Source of the DNA: Perilla frutescens
Lineage: Eukaryota; Streptophyta; Magnoliopsida; Lamiales; Lamiaceae
DNA: 64,000 bases
NCBI GenBank assembly: GCA_026008535.1
Contig: BRKX01000006.1
Coordinates: 39,172,664 to 39,236,663 of the forward strand
Reading direction: 5' to 3'
Within the stretch, counting starts at the first letter, position 1. Each line of letters opens with the position of its first letter. The position numbers and the translations under genes were made by a program. The notes under the pieces are model-generated. The model was not told the DNA's origin, did no database searches, and saw nothing but the letters and a program-made list of their open reading frames with translations. Below are positions 32,854 to 45,714 of the stretch, in pieces.

Positions 32854-33644
32854 TCTCTTTTGGACTACTCATTGATAGTGACAAAACAAATTTGAAGTAA
32901 TGAGTAAATGCTTGTTTTATATATACATATTCAGAAAATAGAGCAAATAGAATGGGAATGCAGAATTAATTGATAGCCCATGCATATATCTAGCATCCAT
33001 AAATTAATTATTTGCATGCAATATTCTGTAACATCACATGCTATTATGCTAGCTAGCTCATAATTAATTATAAGCTTATAGACATATATAATTCCTTGCA
33101 TTTATTTCATTTGCATTCATCTCTAATATAAGGTAGAGTATGGACAAATAAATATATCAAATTTCCATCCATTTCATTGCATACAGAAAGAACTCAAGCG
33201 ACCGATCGAGCAAGTAATTAATTGGAAGAATTGCTTGCAAAATTTTTGCTATATTATAAATGTAGTAGTAGAGAATTGTTAATGTATTAAAATTTTCTTG
33301 TATGTTCTTGTTATAAGACACGACACGAAAAATAAACATCAACTAGCTTTCAATTTTAGTTATTAATTGATTACTTGAAAAATTAAATATTAAAAATCAC
33401 AATGAACTCTAATTGGGTAGGATAAATCATAAAAAATAGTGCAAAATTAAATTAAAGTACAAGAAATTGAAATTGAATAAAAATGAAGAAAAAACTTTAA
33501 AAAAAATTCTATTGTGCAAATGCAATAGACGATTTTATCGATCTCAACATAGTGGTTCAAATTTCCTATTGCCATTTTTCGTGTTTCACTATCAAATTTA
33601 TTATTATAATAACAATTATTATAAAATAAATTTATGCATGTGTG

Positions 33645-33679
<35 letters not shown>

Positions 33680-33731
33680 TCGAAGTCAGAGAGATCGAGG
33701 GAGCTAGAGAGGTTATGCTTAGATTATTTTT
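32854..33731. other. AT-rich flank of Sirevirus E (unit 1)
   Basis: Intergenic DNA with no gene seen. It contains an (AG)n microsatellite at 33648-33677 and ends in TTTTT, the target duplication of element E. An almost identical copy lies at 39685-40567. Confidence 0.7.
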
Positions 33732-34794
33732 TGTTGAGTAAGATGTGTTCCAGATGATGTTATCACTTCGTTTGATAACATCGCAATCAATGTCGTATCT
33801 AATGATGTTCCGTCATTCTCGTTATATCGAGTATAACACTTGAATTACTAATCTTATGCTTTCCTAGTATTTTGGATTAATTTATTTTAAATTAATCTGA
33901 ATATATTGTGATATTTATCACATTTTATTTTTCACGTATTTAGGGATTTATTGGATATTTTATTATGAATTAAATCGTGGATAATGTTGATTTTGACTTG
34001 TTCAAAATATGTTCCGTATTTTTAGGGGACGTGATGTTCCCCCTCTCCATTGGACACTAACCGTTGCAGGTGAACGTGGGTCACTGAAGTTACCGCTACT
34101 ATTGCACGATATTGAAGAACGTGTGCCACGCAATGCAGAAGACGGTTATCTCAAGTCCACTTCAGCAATGGGTAGTGGAAAGTGGTTGATTCAAGTCCAA
34201 GTCATCTAGGATCGTGAAGCAAGTGTCAAGACAAGATGAAGGAAGTATTTAAGGTCTCTCTAGACCTTAAAATCATTTATGCAAGCAGGTTATCACCGTG
34301 GTTTGTGAGAAGCTCTGAATCTTGCATCTAGTGTCATCTCTGAAATCCAAGACATCTTCTCCGACATCTGCCTAGCATCCCAATCAGCTGGAGACTTTCA
34401 TTCCAGTTGTGTGTGTAGGTTAGATAGTCAACTTTGAGAGTCTAGGATTTAGAGTGACTTGTTGTAATCTATCTATGTGTTTAGATAGGTTTGTTTGAGT
34501 GATTATTCGAGTGAGTGAAGCTAGGATAGTCCTTTGTATGTTTTATGCAGTGTTGTCAAGGGAGTGAACTGAGACAACATTAGCATTGTTTTTATTTGTC
34601 ACTTATGATAGTGAATTTCGTCTTGAGGCAATCACACACCGTAAGGAGTGTGATTTAAAATTTATTTTGTGCAAAGTTCAGCTTACATTTCCGCTGCATG
34701 TTGAAGGCAATGTGGTAACACTAGCTTCAACATTTTATTTAACTTTGCTATTTACATCCGAAATTCACATTGTTTCAGGCAACAAATTCTAACA
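33732..34794 (+). repeat. 5' LTR of Sirevirus E, unit 1 (1063 bp)
   Basis: TGTTGAGTAAGATGTG at the start, CAAATTCTAACA at the end, followed after AG by the primer site. A TATA-like GTATTTAAGG lies near 34242. It is preceded by TTTTT, which recurs after the 3' LTR at 52593-52597. Confidence 0.92.
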
Positions 34795-34796
34795 AG

Positions 34797-34809
34797 TGGT
34801 ATCAGAGCC
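34797..34809 (+). other. primer-binding site, initiator Met tRNA (E, unit 1)
   Basis: TGGTATCAGAGCC two bases after the LTR; identical in unit 2 at 41633-41645. Confidence 0.92.
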
Positions 34810-35241
34810 GGTACTTAACATACTAAGTACTCGATCCAGTGTTGCTTGAAATCCGTGATGGATATTTAGATTAATCAATATCGTCCCCCTGCTCTAGATA
34901 GCAATGGTAGTAACTATGTCATGTGGAAATCTCGAATGAAGATTTACATCAAATCTATCGATGAAAGAGTATGGATGGAAGTCATTGAAGAATGGAGTCC
35001 TCCTAGGATGAAAGGTCCAAATGGGGATTTTGTGTTAACACCAGAATCCCAATGGACAAATGATGAGAGAATAATTTCAAATTTTAATGCTCGCGCTCTG
35101 AATGTTATTTTTTTTTTTCAGTTGATGTTCCATGCTTCAAGATGATTTGCAACTGTGTTACTGCATATCAAGCATGGACCATTCTTCAGGAACATTGTGA
35201 AGGGTCTGCCAGTGTGAGAAAGACCAAACTAAGACTGCTTA

Positions 35242-37573
35242 TGTGATACCCCAACCCTTTTTGCTAAATTATAAATTATAATTTTAGTAAATGATTTCGA
35301 ATTAATATTGTTGAATATTAATCATGTGAGTATGTTTGTATGTTGTGCCGTTGTTTTATTGCAGGTTGTTCCACTGGAGCCGATACGTCATAGTACAGTG
35401 ATGTTATACTAAGTGTATAACACAGTTTGAGTTTTAATACTAAAAGTGTCGAGTTATATGATAATGGATGAATGTTATTGCATTGAATTTTATTTGCCAA
35501 AACCTTGAACACCCCTGCTTTTTTGGTGTGTATTAAGAGTGTTTCGAAAATCTAAGTCGTTTTTAAAATGGAGTTAAAAATGTCCGGGAGTCAAAATAGA
35601 AGCGGGGTTGAAGGGGGCACGCCGCGCACCCGCGGGGCCGTGCGCGGTCGCCGGAGACTGCGCGCCCGCAGGGCGTGGGCGAGGCGCGCGCCTGCAGAGT
35701 GTGCGTGCTCGCGGGGGAGCATGGGCCGAGAGCATGGTCGCGCGGTCGCGGGGATTGTGCGGTCGCGCGGGTCCGGGGATTTTCTACCTATAAATACAAC
35801 ACTTGTTCATTTCTTCCTCATTCCTTTCAACGAAGAGAGGGGGCGATTTTCTCCTCTTTTCTCTCTCAAAATTCTTCAACTTTTGAAGTGTAATCCATCA
35901 TCATCCATCAACAAAGGTAACCTCTACACCTCTCCTTCTTGGGTATTAAACACCCATTTCTTGTTGTTTTGGAAACTAGGGTTTGTTATCCAATTTTGAG
36001 GATTTTGGATTTTTGTTGATCTTCTTGCTTTGATGTCTCGAACATATGGTTCATTTACCTCCTTGAGGCTATATGTGAAGTTATATCGAATTCCTATGGT
36101 TCATTGTTGCTAGGGTTTGGGTTTTTGCCCTAATTTCCCTTTGTTTTGTTGATAATTGTTTGGAGGTGTTGTGTTGATGGTTTGGGGTTGATTTTCATGT
36201 ATGTTAGAGCCCTAGGGTGAAGGTGTTTGTATTTGAAATGTTGGGTCTAAAGGATTTAAAATGAGTTATGAGCATGTGGTTTAAATGTGTGCCCGTAACA
36301 TGTTCGATCAAATGCTTCAAAGAGTTTTAATGTGTATTTCGAGTCCAAAATCATATTATGAGTTGGTATATCCAAGGTTATGTATATGGATATGTATGGA
36401 GACTTTAAAGCAAAGTATGGCATGGGTTTGGTCTAAATTATGATTTAATTGAATAACTCGACGTCTAAAATGAAAAGAGAATAAAAGGTGCTAGGTGACG
36501 TGTTGGAGCTCGAGGAGGACAACTTGTGCACGGCCAAGAAGTATATCAAGATTAAAAGGATTTCAAAAGCGTCTCATAAGGTGGGGTAACTCTAAACTGT
36601 GAACACGTGTAATGTTATAGTTATTGTTGTGCTTTGATGGCATAAATATGAAGGGTCTTCGGACCGGTGAATGAAAGAGATCCTTCGGGGTCGACAAAGA
36701 GACCCTTCGGGGCAGAGATCCTTGTGATCGAATATAGACCTGTTAATGTCCTCCCTGGGGGGTAGTATGTCTGCGGGCATCCCAATAGGGCCAAAGATGT
36801 TCATTAACGGGGGCATCATGATGTTTAGACCCTACGGGGTTGAGACTAGTCTCCACAAAGTAAAGAAAAGTCCATATATTATATTTTCACTTGTACAATT
36901 AGCTATAACTGTTTACAGTGTTCCCCACTAAGTATGTTGTTAAATACTCACCCCATTCATTCAATGAATTTCAGGTTGAGGAGTCGAGGCCCGAGTAGGA
37001 GCGTTGTGAACACAAGAGAACCCCACAAGCTTGTGTTTATCTTTTGAATGCTCTTCTTTTGAAATACTCATATTACTATTATTATTATTATTGTTATCAT
37101 TACATTGATCACTCTTTTTGCTTTATGATCAATGATTATTGGGGATGGGAATAGCCCGATCTTTTGTAGGTTATGATGTATATAACTTGATATTGTGCAA
37201 CAATTTAAAGGCGGGTCGTTCGACCTTGGAGCCTATTACGTATGAAGTATATTATTGACCCTATACTTTGCATGTTGATTTAGGATGTTAGACGGGCGGG
37301 TTATGACAACCTATAAGCCCGATAAGTTAGACGATTGCATGGTTTATGTGGATGGGCTTGTTCAATGCTTCCATTTGATAAAATATTGTGTGATAGCTTA
37401 GATTCAATAGATTGCATGCTAATTCGTGAAAATTTTACATTGAGAATTATGACGTCATGCCTAGTCATGCTCTTTGACCTAAGCTTCCGCTCATTTTATT
37501 ATAAACACACAAAAATATGTAAGTAAATTGTATGTTAGTGACGTGGCCAAACGGAGTAGTTTGGGGCGTTACA
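35242..37573 (+). repeat. gypsy solo LTR nested in E gag, unit 1 (2332 bp)
   Basis: TGTGATACCCC at the start and GGGGCGTTACA at the end, with GCTTA duplicated on both sides (35237-35241 and 37574-37578). It has Tekay-type LTR ends, no internal domain and no polypurine tract or primer site, so it is a solo LTR. It contains a CpG-dense block (35610-35780) and a TATA box at 35789-35796. Small ORFs inside it are not supported as genes. The copy in unit 2 is at 42077-44408. Confidence 0.93.
35789..35796 (+). promoter_or_regulatory. TATA box of the nested solo LTR
   Basis: TATAAATA directly downstream of a CpG-dense stretch. It supports plus orientation for this LTR and marks the likely gypsy promoter; it recurs at 42624-42631 in unit 2. 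Confidence 0.6.
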
Positions 37574-38879
37574 GCTTACATCCAAGTTTGAAAATTTACG
37601 TATGCTTGAAGATGAAACTATTTCATTTTATGCTGAAAAATTGTGTGAGATCTGAAATCAATTGACCGCTCTTGGGAGTCTAATTTCCAATGAGAACATG
37701 GTTAGCAAGTTGCTTCGAACTCTCTCAGAAAGATTCAATATGAAAATTTCTACAATTGAGGAAGCCCATGATATGGGAACCATGAGCATGAGTGAAGTGG
37801 TCAGCATCATGCTAACATTTGAAATGAACCTACAAAACCAAAAAGCAAACTCAACTTCAAAGGGAATTGCTCTCCAGACAACAACTGTGTCATCTGATGT
37901 TCATGATGATGTTGACGGTCTTCAGAAAATCAATGAGGAAGAAAAGCTGAGTGTCACACTCTTAACAAGGAAATTCAACTCACTCATCCGGTCCATGAAG
38001 AAAAGCCCTCCAAACATCAAACCTCGGTGGTTGTTTGACTCTTCATCCTCATCAACATCAAATTCTGGAAGATCAAATGTCAAGAAAGAAGTTGCTGACA
38101 GTGGTAAAGACATTGATTCAGTTCAATGTAGAGCATGCTCTGGGTATGGACATTACTCTAATGAATGTCCAACAGCACGAAGAAGAGAAAGAAACAATTT
38201 TAATGTTGTCCTTAGTGATGATTCTGATACTGAAAATGATTCAAATCAGAGAGTGTTGTTTATCAATGTCATGGAAGAAGATGATCAAATTATTGGTGCT
38301 CTGAATGATATTGATGAACTTGACGAACTTGACATTGACAAAAATGTGAAGTTGAAGATGAAGTTCTTCTAGATGTTGAAGCAGAAGCTTCTGGATGAGT
38401 TCAATCATGCTTCCGAAATCAGAGAGAATGATCCATATGAAGAAAGACCTACTGCCTCCCTTCAAGAGCTTAACAATGTTGTGAATGAAGTCTGCACTTA
38501 ATGGATAACTCAATCAAAAGAGCTGAGATTTCTCATGGAAGAAAATCAGTTTCTTAGAGGAAAGGTTGTAAGTCTGGAAATTAGACTTACCAGGAGTGAT
38601 GCTGAAATCGACAAACTAAAGAAAGAAGTGGAGGACATCTCAAGAACATTTCAGAAGTGGAATCAAGGAATGAATGTCCTAAATGAAGCCTTAACATTAG
38701 GACAGACAGATAGAGCTGGATTGGGATTCTCCAATAGCCTGGACATATCAAACCACATTGCTTCAGATTTCATGATGATGTTGTTACTGAGAGAACAACA
38801 TCAGGGACCACATCAAAGAACAAAAATCCTAAGAAGTCTAAAAAGATGAAGTAGACCTGCAATGTTGTGTACACATCCT

Positions 38880-39197
38880 TGAAGGCTAACATTTCTGGAA
38901 CATGGTACTTTGATAGTGGATGTTCTCGATGCATGACCGACAATAAGAAATTTCTTGAAGAATACACCACTACCAACAAAGGCAAGGTCAGCTATGGAGG
39001 ATGAGCTCAAGGAAACATTGTCAGAAAAGGTACCTTGAATGTTAAACATTTTCCTAAGTTCCAGAATGTCCTACATGTTGAGGGATTAACGGCCAATTTG
39101 ATCCGTATCAGTCAGCTGTGTGACGATGGTATGCATATCAAGGTTGATAAAAACACTTGTGAAGTGTTTGACAAACACGACAAATGCCTAATGTTTG
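38880..39197 (+). pseudogene. truncated copia protease of E, unit 1
   Basis: Starts with WYFDSGCSRCMT, an intact DSG active site, and an in-frame TGA follows at GG-stop-AQG. SQLCDDGMHIKVD continues to CLMFG, where the tandem-duplication junction cuts it. The codon for Ser in LISIS of unit 2 is Arg here, one of the few coding differences between the units. Confidence 0.9.
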
Positions 39198-39373
39198 GTA
39201 TAACTATAATTAATAACTATGAATATGAAAAAAATGACAAATGTGTCCTTTCTACCAAAAAACAAAATAAATCATAAACGTAGATCTAACAATATTCAAT
39301 GGGTGAGATCAATTCATATTTAACACACTAGGATATGATTCACAAAAGAACTCTCATCTCTCTCTCTCTCTCA

Positions 39374-39406
<33 letters not shown>

Positions 39407-39417
39407 GTCTATAATTG

Positions 39418-39674
39418 GAGAAAATTTCACTTTTGGTCCCATTGGATACACTTCAGTTCGATTTTGGTCCCGATACTATCAATTTTGGTCATTTTAAAAA
39501 AAAATCGCTCAATTTTAGTCCCATAGGTTTAAGATTATCAATTTTGATCCCCTGATTTTTAGGCCAAAAGCGGGACCAAAATCGATATTTTCTCTGTTTG
39601 GGACCAAAAATAATAGTATCGGGACCAAAATCGAACTGAGGTGTGTCCTATGGGACCAAAAGTGAAATTTTCTC
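39418..39674. mobile_element. Mutator-type MITE, 257 bp (unit 2)
   Basis: Copy of the 32587-32843 MITE with the same TCTATAATTG flanks (39408-39417 and 39675-39684). It is present through the tandem duplication, not a separate insertion. Confidence 0.9.
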
Positions 39675-39684
39675 TCTATAATTG

Positions 39685-40474
39685 TCTCTTTTGGACTACT
39701 CATTGATAGTGACAAAACAAATTTGAAGTAATGAGTAAATGCTTGTTTTATATATACATATTCAGAAAATAGAGCAAATAGAATGGGAATGCAGAATTAA
39801 TTGATAGCCCATGCATATATCTAGCATCCATAAATTAATTATTTGCATGCAATATTCTGTAACATCACATGCTATTATGCTAGCTAGCTCATAATTAATT
39901 ATAAGCTTATAGACATATATAATTCCTTGCATTTATTTCATTTGCATTCATCTCTAATATAAGGTAGAGTATGGACAAATAAATATATCAAATTTCCATC
40001 CATTTCATTGCATACAGAAAGAACTCAAGCGACCGATCGAGCAAGTAATTAATTGGAAGAATTGCTTGCAAAATTTTTGCTATATTATAAATGTAGTAGT
40101 AGAGAATTGTTAATGTATTAAAATTTTCTTGTATGTTCTTGTTATAAGACACGACACGAAAAATAAACATCAACTAGCTTTCAATTTTAGTTATTAATTG
40201 ATTACTTGAAAAATTAAATATTAAAAATCACAATGAACTCTAATTGGGTAGGATAAATCATAAAAAATAGTGCAAAATTAAATTAAAGTACAAGAAATTG
40301 AAATTGAATAAAAATGAAGAAAAAACTTTAAAAAAAATTCTATTGTGCAAATGCAATAGACGATTTTATCGATCTCAACATAGTGGTTCAAATTTCCTAT
40401 TGCCATTTTTCGTTTTCACTATCAAATTTATTATTATAATAACAATTATTATAAAATAAATTTATGCATGTGTG

Positions 40475-40515
<41 letters not shown>

Positions 40516-40567
40516 TCGAAGTCAGAGAGATCGAGGGAGCTAGAGAGGTTATGCTTAGATTATTTTT
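39685..40567. other. AT-rich flank copy (unit 2)
   Basis: Second copy of the 32854-33731 flank. The AG microsatellite is 6 bp longer. It ends in the same T-run, so the TTTTT before LTR 2 is a duplicated flank rather than a new target site. Confidence 0.8.
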
Positions 40568-41630
40568 TGTTGAGTAAGATGTGTTCCAGATGATGTTATC
40601 ACTTCGTTTGATAACATCGCAATCAATGTCGTATCTAATGATGTTCCGTCATTCTCGTTATATCGAGTATAACACTTGAATTACTAATCTTATGCTTTCC
40701 TAGTATTTTGGATTAATTTATTTTAAATTAATCTGAATATATTGTGATATTTATCACATTTTATTTTTCACGTATTTAGGGATTTATTGGATATTTTATT
40801 ATGAATTAAATCGTGGATAATGTTGATTTTGACTTGTTCAAAATATGTTCCGTATTTTTAGGGGACGTGATGTTCCCCCTCTCCATTGGACACTAACCGT
40901 TGCAGGTGAACGTGGGTCACTGAAGTTACCGCTACTATTGCACGATATTGAAGAACGTGTGCCACGCAATGCAGAAGACGGTTATCTCAAGTCCACTTCA
41001 GCAATGGGTAGTGGAAAGTGGTTGATTCAAGTCCAAGTCATCTAGGATCGTGAAGCAAGTGTCAAGACAAGATGAAGGAAGTATTTAAGGTCTCTCTAGA
41101 CCTTAAAATCATTTATGCAAGCAGGTTATCACCGTGGTTTGTGAGAAGCTCTGAATCTTGCATCTAGTGTCATCTCTGAAATCCAAGACATCTTCTCCGA
41201 CATCTTCCTAGCATCCCAATCAGCTGGAGACTTTCATTCCAGTTGTGTGTGTAGGTTAGATAGTCAACTTTGAGAGTCTAGGATTTAGAGTGACTTGTTG
41301 TAATCTATCTATGTGTTTAGATAGGTTTGTTTGAGTGATTATTCGAGTGAGTGAAGCTAGGATAGTCCTTTGTATGTTTTATGCAGTGTTGTCAAGGGAG
41401 TGAACTGAGACAACATTAGCATTGTTTTTATTTGTCACTTATGATAGTGAATTTCGTCTTGAGGCAATCACACACCGTAAGGAGTGTGATTTAAAATTTA
41501 TTTTGTGCAAAGTTCAGCTTACATTTCCGCTGCATTTTGAAGGCAATGTGGTAACACTAGCTTCAACATTTTATTTAACTTTGCTATTTACATCCGAAAT
41601 TCACATTGTTTCAGGCAACAAATTCTAACA
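40568..41630 (+). repeat. 5' LTR of Sirevirus E, unit 2 (1063 bp)
   Basis: Nearly identical to 33732-34794, with two base changes noticed (CATCTTCCTAG for CATCTGCCTAG, and GCATTTTG for GCATGTTG). Its primer site is at 41633-41645. Confidence 0.92.
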
Positions 41631-41693
41631 AGTGGTATCAGAGCCGGTACTTAACATACTAAGTACTCGATCCAGTGTTGCTTGAAATCCGTG

Positions 41694-44600
41694 ATGGATA
41701 TTTAGATTAATCAATATCGTCCCCCTGCTCTAGATAGCAATGGTAGTAACTATGTCATGTGGAAATCTCGAATGAAGATTTACATCAAATCTATCGATGA
41801 AAGAGTATGGATGGAAGTCATTGAAGAATGGAGTCCTCCTAGGATGAAAGGTCCAAATGGGGATTTTGTGTTAACACCAGAATCCCAATGGACAAATGAT
41901 GAGAGAATAATTTCAAATTTTAATGCTCGCGCTCTGAATGTTATTTTTTTTTTCAGTTGATGTTCCATGCTTCAAGATGATTTGCAACTGTGTTACTGCA
42001 TATCAAGCATGGACCATTCTTCAGGAACATTGTGAAGGGTCTGCCAGTGTGAGAAAGACCAAACTAAGACTGCTTATGTGATACCCCAACCCTTTTTGCT
42101 AAATTATAAATTATAATTTTAGTAAATGATTTCGAATTAATATTGTTGAATATTAATCATGTGAGTATGTTTGTATGTTGTGCCGTTGTTTTATTGCAGG
42201 TTGTTCCACTGGAGCCGATACGTCATAGTACAGTGATGTTATACTAAGTGTATAACACAGTTTGAGTTTTAATACTAAAAGTGTCGAGTTATATGATAAT
42301 GGATGAATGTTATTGCATTGAATTTTATTTGCCAAAACCTTGAACACCCCTGCTTTTTTGGTGTGTATTAAGAGTGTTTCGAAAATCTAAGTCGTTTTTA
42401 AAATGGAGTTAAAAATGTCCGGGAGTCAAAATAGAAGCGGGGTTAGAGGGGGCACGCCGCGCACCCGCGGGGCCGTGCGCGGTCGCGGGAGACTGCGCGC
42501 CCGCAGGGCGTGGGCGAGGCGCGCGCCTGCAGAGTGTGCGTGCTCGCGGGGGAGCATGGGCCGAGAGCATGGTCGCGCGGTCGCGGGGATTGTGCGGTCG
42601 CGCGGGTCCGGGGATTTTCTACCTATAAATACAACACTTGTTCATTTCTTCCTCATTCCTTTCAACGAAGAGAGGGGGCGATTTTCTCCTCTTTTCTCTC
42701 TCAAAATTCTTCAACTTTTGAAGTGTAATCCATCATCATCCATCAACAAAGGTAACCTCTACACCTCTCCTTCTTGGGTATTAAACACCCATTTCTTGTT
42801 GTTTTGGAAACTAGGGTTTGTTATCCAATTTTGAGGATTTTGGATTTTTGTTGATCTTCTTGCTTTGATGTCTCGAACATATGGTTCATTTACCTCCTTG
42901 AGGCTATATGTGAAGTTATATCGAATTCCTATGGTTCATTGTTGCTAGGGTTTGGGTTTTTGCCCTAATTTCCCTTTGTTTTGTTGATAATTGTTTGGAG
43001 GTGTTGTGTTGATGGTTTGGGGTTGATTTTCATGTATGTTAGAGCCCTAGGGTGAAGGTGTTTGTATTTGAAATGTTGGGTCTAAAGGATTTAAAATGAG
43101 TTATGAGCATGTGGTTTAAATGTGTGCCCGTAACATGTTCGATCAAATGCTTCAAAGAGTTTTAATGTGTATTTCGAGTCCAAAATCATATTATGAGTTG
43201 GTATATCCAAGGTTATGTATATGGATATGTATGGAGACTTTAAAGCAAAGTATGGCATGGGTTTGGTCTAAATTATGATTTAATTGAATAACTCGACGTC
43301 TAAAATGAAAAGAGAATAAAAGGTGCTAGGTGACGTGTTGGAGCTCAAGGAGGACAACTTGTGCACGGCCAAGAAGTATATCAAGATTAAAAGGATTTCA
43401 AAAGTGTCTCATAAGGTGGGGTAACTCTAAACTGTGAACACGTGTAATGTTATAGTTATTGTTGTTCTTTGATGGCATAAATATGAAGGGTCTTCGGACC
43501 GGTGAATGAAAGAGATCCTTCGGGGTCGACAAAGAGACCCTTCGGGGCAGAGATCCTTGTGATCGAATATAGACCTGTTAATGTCCTCCCTGGGGGGTAG
43601 TATGTCTGCGGGCATCCCAATAGGGCCAAAGATGTTCATTAACGGGGGCATCATGATGTTTAGACCCTACGGGGTTGAGACTAGTCTCCACAAAGTAAAG
43701 AAAAGTCCATATATTATATTTTCACTTGTACAATTAGCTATAACTGTTTACAGTGTTCCCCACTGAGTATGTTGTTAAATACTCACCCCATTCATTCAAT
43801 GAATTTCAGGTTGAGGAGTCGAGGCCCGAGTAGGAGCGTTGTGAACACAAGAGAACCCCACAAGCTTGTGTTTATCTTTTGAATGCTCTTCTTTTGAAAT
43901 ACTCATATTACTATTATTATTATTATTGTTATCATTACATTGATCACTCTTTTTGCTTTATGATCAATGATTATTGGGGATGGGAATAGCCCGATCTTTT
44001 GTAGGTTATGATGTATATAACTTGATATTGTGCAACAATTTAAAGGCGGGTCGTTCGACCTTGGAGCCTATTACGTATGAAGTATATTATTGACCCTATA
44101 CTTTGCATGTTGATTTAGGATGTTAGACGGGCGGGTTATGACAACCTATAAGCCCGATAAGTTAGACGATTGCATGGTTTATGTGGATGGGCTTGTTCAA
44201 TGCTTCCATTTGATAAAATATTGTGTGATAGCTTAGATTCAATAGATTGCATGCTAATTCGTGAAAATTTTACATTGAGAATTATGACGTCATGCCTAGT
44301 CATGCTCTTTGACCTAAGCTTCCGCTCATTTTATTATAAACACACAAAAATATGTAAGTAAATTGTATGTTAGTGACGTGGCCAAACGGAGTAGTTTGGG
44401 GCGTTACAGCTTACATCCAAGTTTGAAAATTTACGTATGCTTGAAGATGAAACTATTTCATTTTATGCTGAAAAATTGTGTGAGATCTGAAATCAATTGA
44501 CCGCTCTTGGGAGTCTAATTTCCAATGAGAACATGGTTAGCAAGTTGCTTCGAACTCTCTCAGAAAGATTCAATATGAAAATTTCTACAATTGAGGAAGC

Positions 44601-45684
44601 CCATGATATGGGAACCATGAGCATGAGTGAAGTGGTCAGCATCATGCTAACATTTGAAATGAACCTACAAAACCAAAAAGCAAACTCAACTTCAAAGGGA
44701 ATTGCTCTCCAGACAACAACTGTGTCATCTGATGTTCATGATGATGTTGACGGTCTTCAGAAAATCAATGAGGAAGAAAAGCTGAGTGTCACACTCTTAA
44801 CAAGGAAATTCAACTCACTCATCCGGTCCATGAAGAAAAGCCCTCCAAACATCAAACCTCGGTGGTTGTTTGACTCTTCATCCTCATCAACATCAAATTC
44901 TGGAAGATCAAATGTCAAGAAAGAAGTTGCTGACAGTGGTAAAGACATTGATTCAGTTCAATGTAGAGCATGCTCTGGGTATGGACATTACTCTAATGAA
45001 TGTCCAACAGCACGAAGAAGAGAAAGAAACAATTTTAATGTTGTCCTTAGTGATGATTCTGATACTGAAAATGATTCAAATCAGAGAGTGTTGTTTATCA
45101 ATGTCATGGAAGAAGATGATCAAATTATTGGTGCTCTGAATGATATTGATGAACTTGACGAACTTGACATTGACAAAAATGTGAAGTTGAAGATGAAGTT
45201 CTTCTAGATGTTGAAGCAGAAGCTTCTGGATGAGTTCAATCATGCTTCCGAAATCAGAGAGAATGATCCATATGAAGAAAGACCTACTGCCTCCCTTCAA
45301 GAGCTTAACAATGTTGTGAATGAAGTCTGCACTTAATGGATAACTCAATCAAAAGAGCTGAGATTTCTCATGGAAGAAAATCAGTTTCTTAGAGGAAAGG
45401 TTGTAAGTCTGGAAATTAGACTTACCAGGAGTGATGCTGAAATCGACAAACTAAAGAAAGAAGTGGAGGACATCTCAAGAACATTTCAGAAGTGGAATCA
45501 AGGAATGAATGTCCTAAATGAAGCCTTAACATTAGGACAGACAGATAGAGCTGGATTGGGATTCTCCAATAGCCTGGACATATCAAACCACATTGCTTCA
45601 GATTTCATGATGATGTTGTTACTGAGAGAACAACATCAGGGACCACATCAAAGAACAAAAATCCTAAGAAGTCTAAAAAGATGA
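41694..45684 (+). pseudogene. copia gag of E, unit 2, split by a solo LTR
   Basis: Same structure as the unit 1 gag, with the same early stop, the same poly-T frameshift and the same nested solo LTR, so all these lesions predate the duplication. The knuckle CRACSGYGHYSNEC is at 44962-45003 and the coiled coil starts at 45370. It continues into protease and the rest of pol. Confidence 0.85.
42077..44408 (+). repeat. gypsy solo LTR nested in E gag, unit 2 (2332 bp)
   Basis: Copy of the 35242-37573 solo LTR with GCTTA on both sides. A handful of substitutions are visible, for example GAGCTCAAGG for GAGCTCGAGG and CACTGAGTATG for CACTAAGTATG. Confidence 0.93.
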
Positions 45685-45714
45685 AGTAGACCTGCAATGT
45701 TGTGTACACATCCT

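Larger units (their letters stand above)
34858..38849 (+). pseudogene. copia gag of E, unit 1, split by a solo LTR
   Basis: Gag of element E. The first ATG at 34858 is followed three codons later by a stop. The recognisable N-terminus NYVMWKSRMKIYI follows, then a T-run frameshift near 35110. The capsid is interrupted at 35242-37573 by a gypsy solo LTR and resumes with SKFENLRMLEDE and the UBN2-type stretch (37660-37860). The zinc knuckle is intact, CRACSGYGHYSNEC (38127-38168). A basic/acidic tail and a coiled coil (38535-38660) follow after a frameshift near 38372. It is duplicated almost unchanged in unit 2 (41694-45684). Confidence 0.85.
32349..39197 (+). repeat. tandem duplication, unit 1 (6849 bp)
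   Basis: The first of two head-to-tail copies. It spans the right end of the long-TIR element, a MITE, genomic flank, the E 5' LTR, gag with a nested gypsy solo LTR, and the first part of protease up to CLMFG. At 39197/39198 it jumps back to the sequence of 32349. The parent sequences share GTA at the joint (TTTGGTAGTC in pol, ATAGTATAAC in flank, TTTGGTATAAC at the junction). By eye about a dozen substitutions plus microsatellite length changes separate the units. Confidence 0.95.

Noticed and set aside
35568..35999. 143-aa Arg/Gly-rich ORF (and copy at 42403-42834) that could be taken for a gene
   Set aside because: It lies inside a solo LTR bounded by a GCTTA duplication. Its composition comes from the CpG-rich promoter block, and it spans the TATA box.
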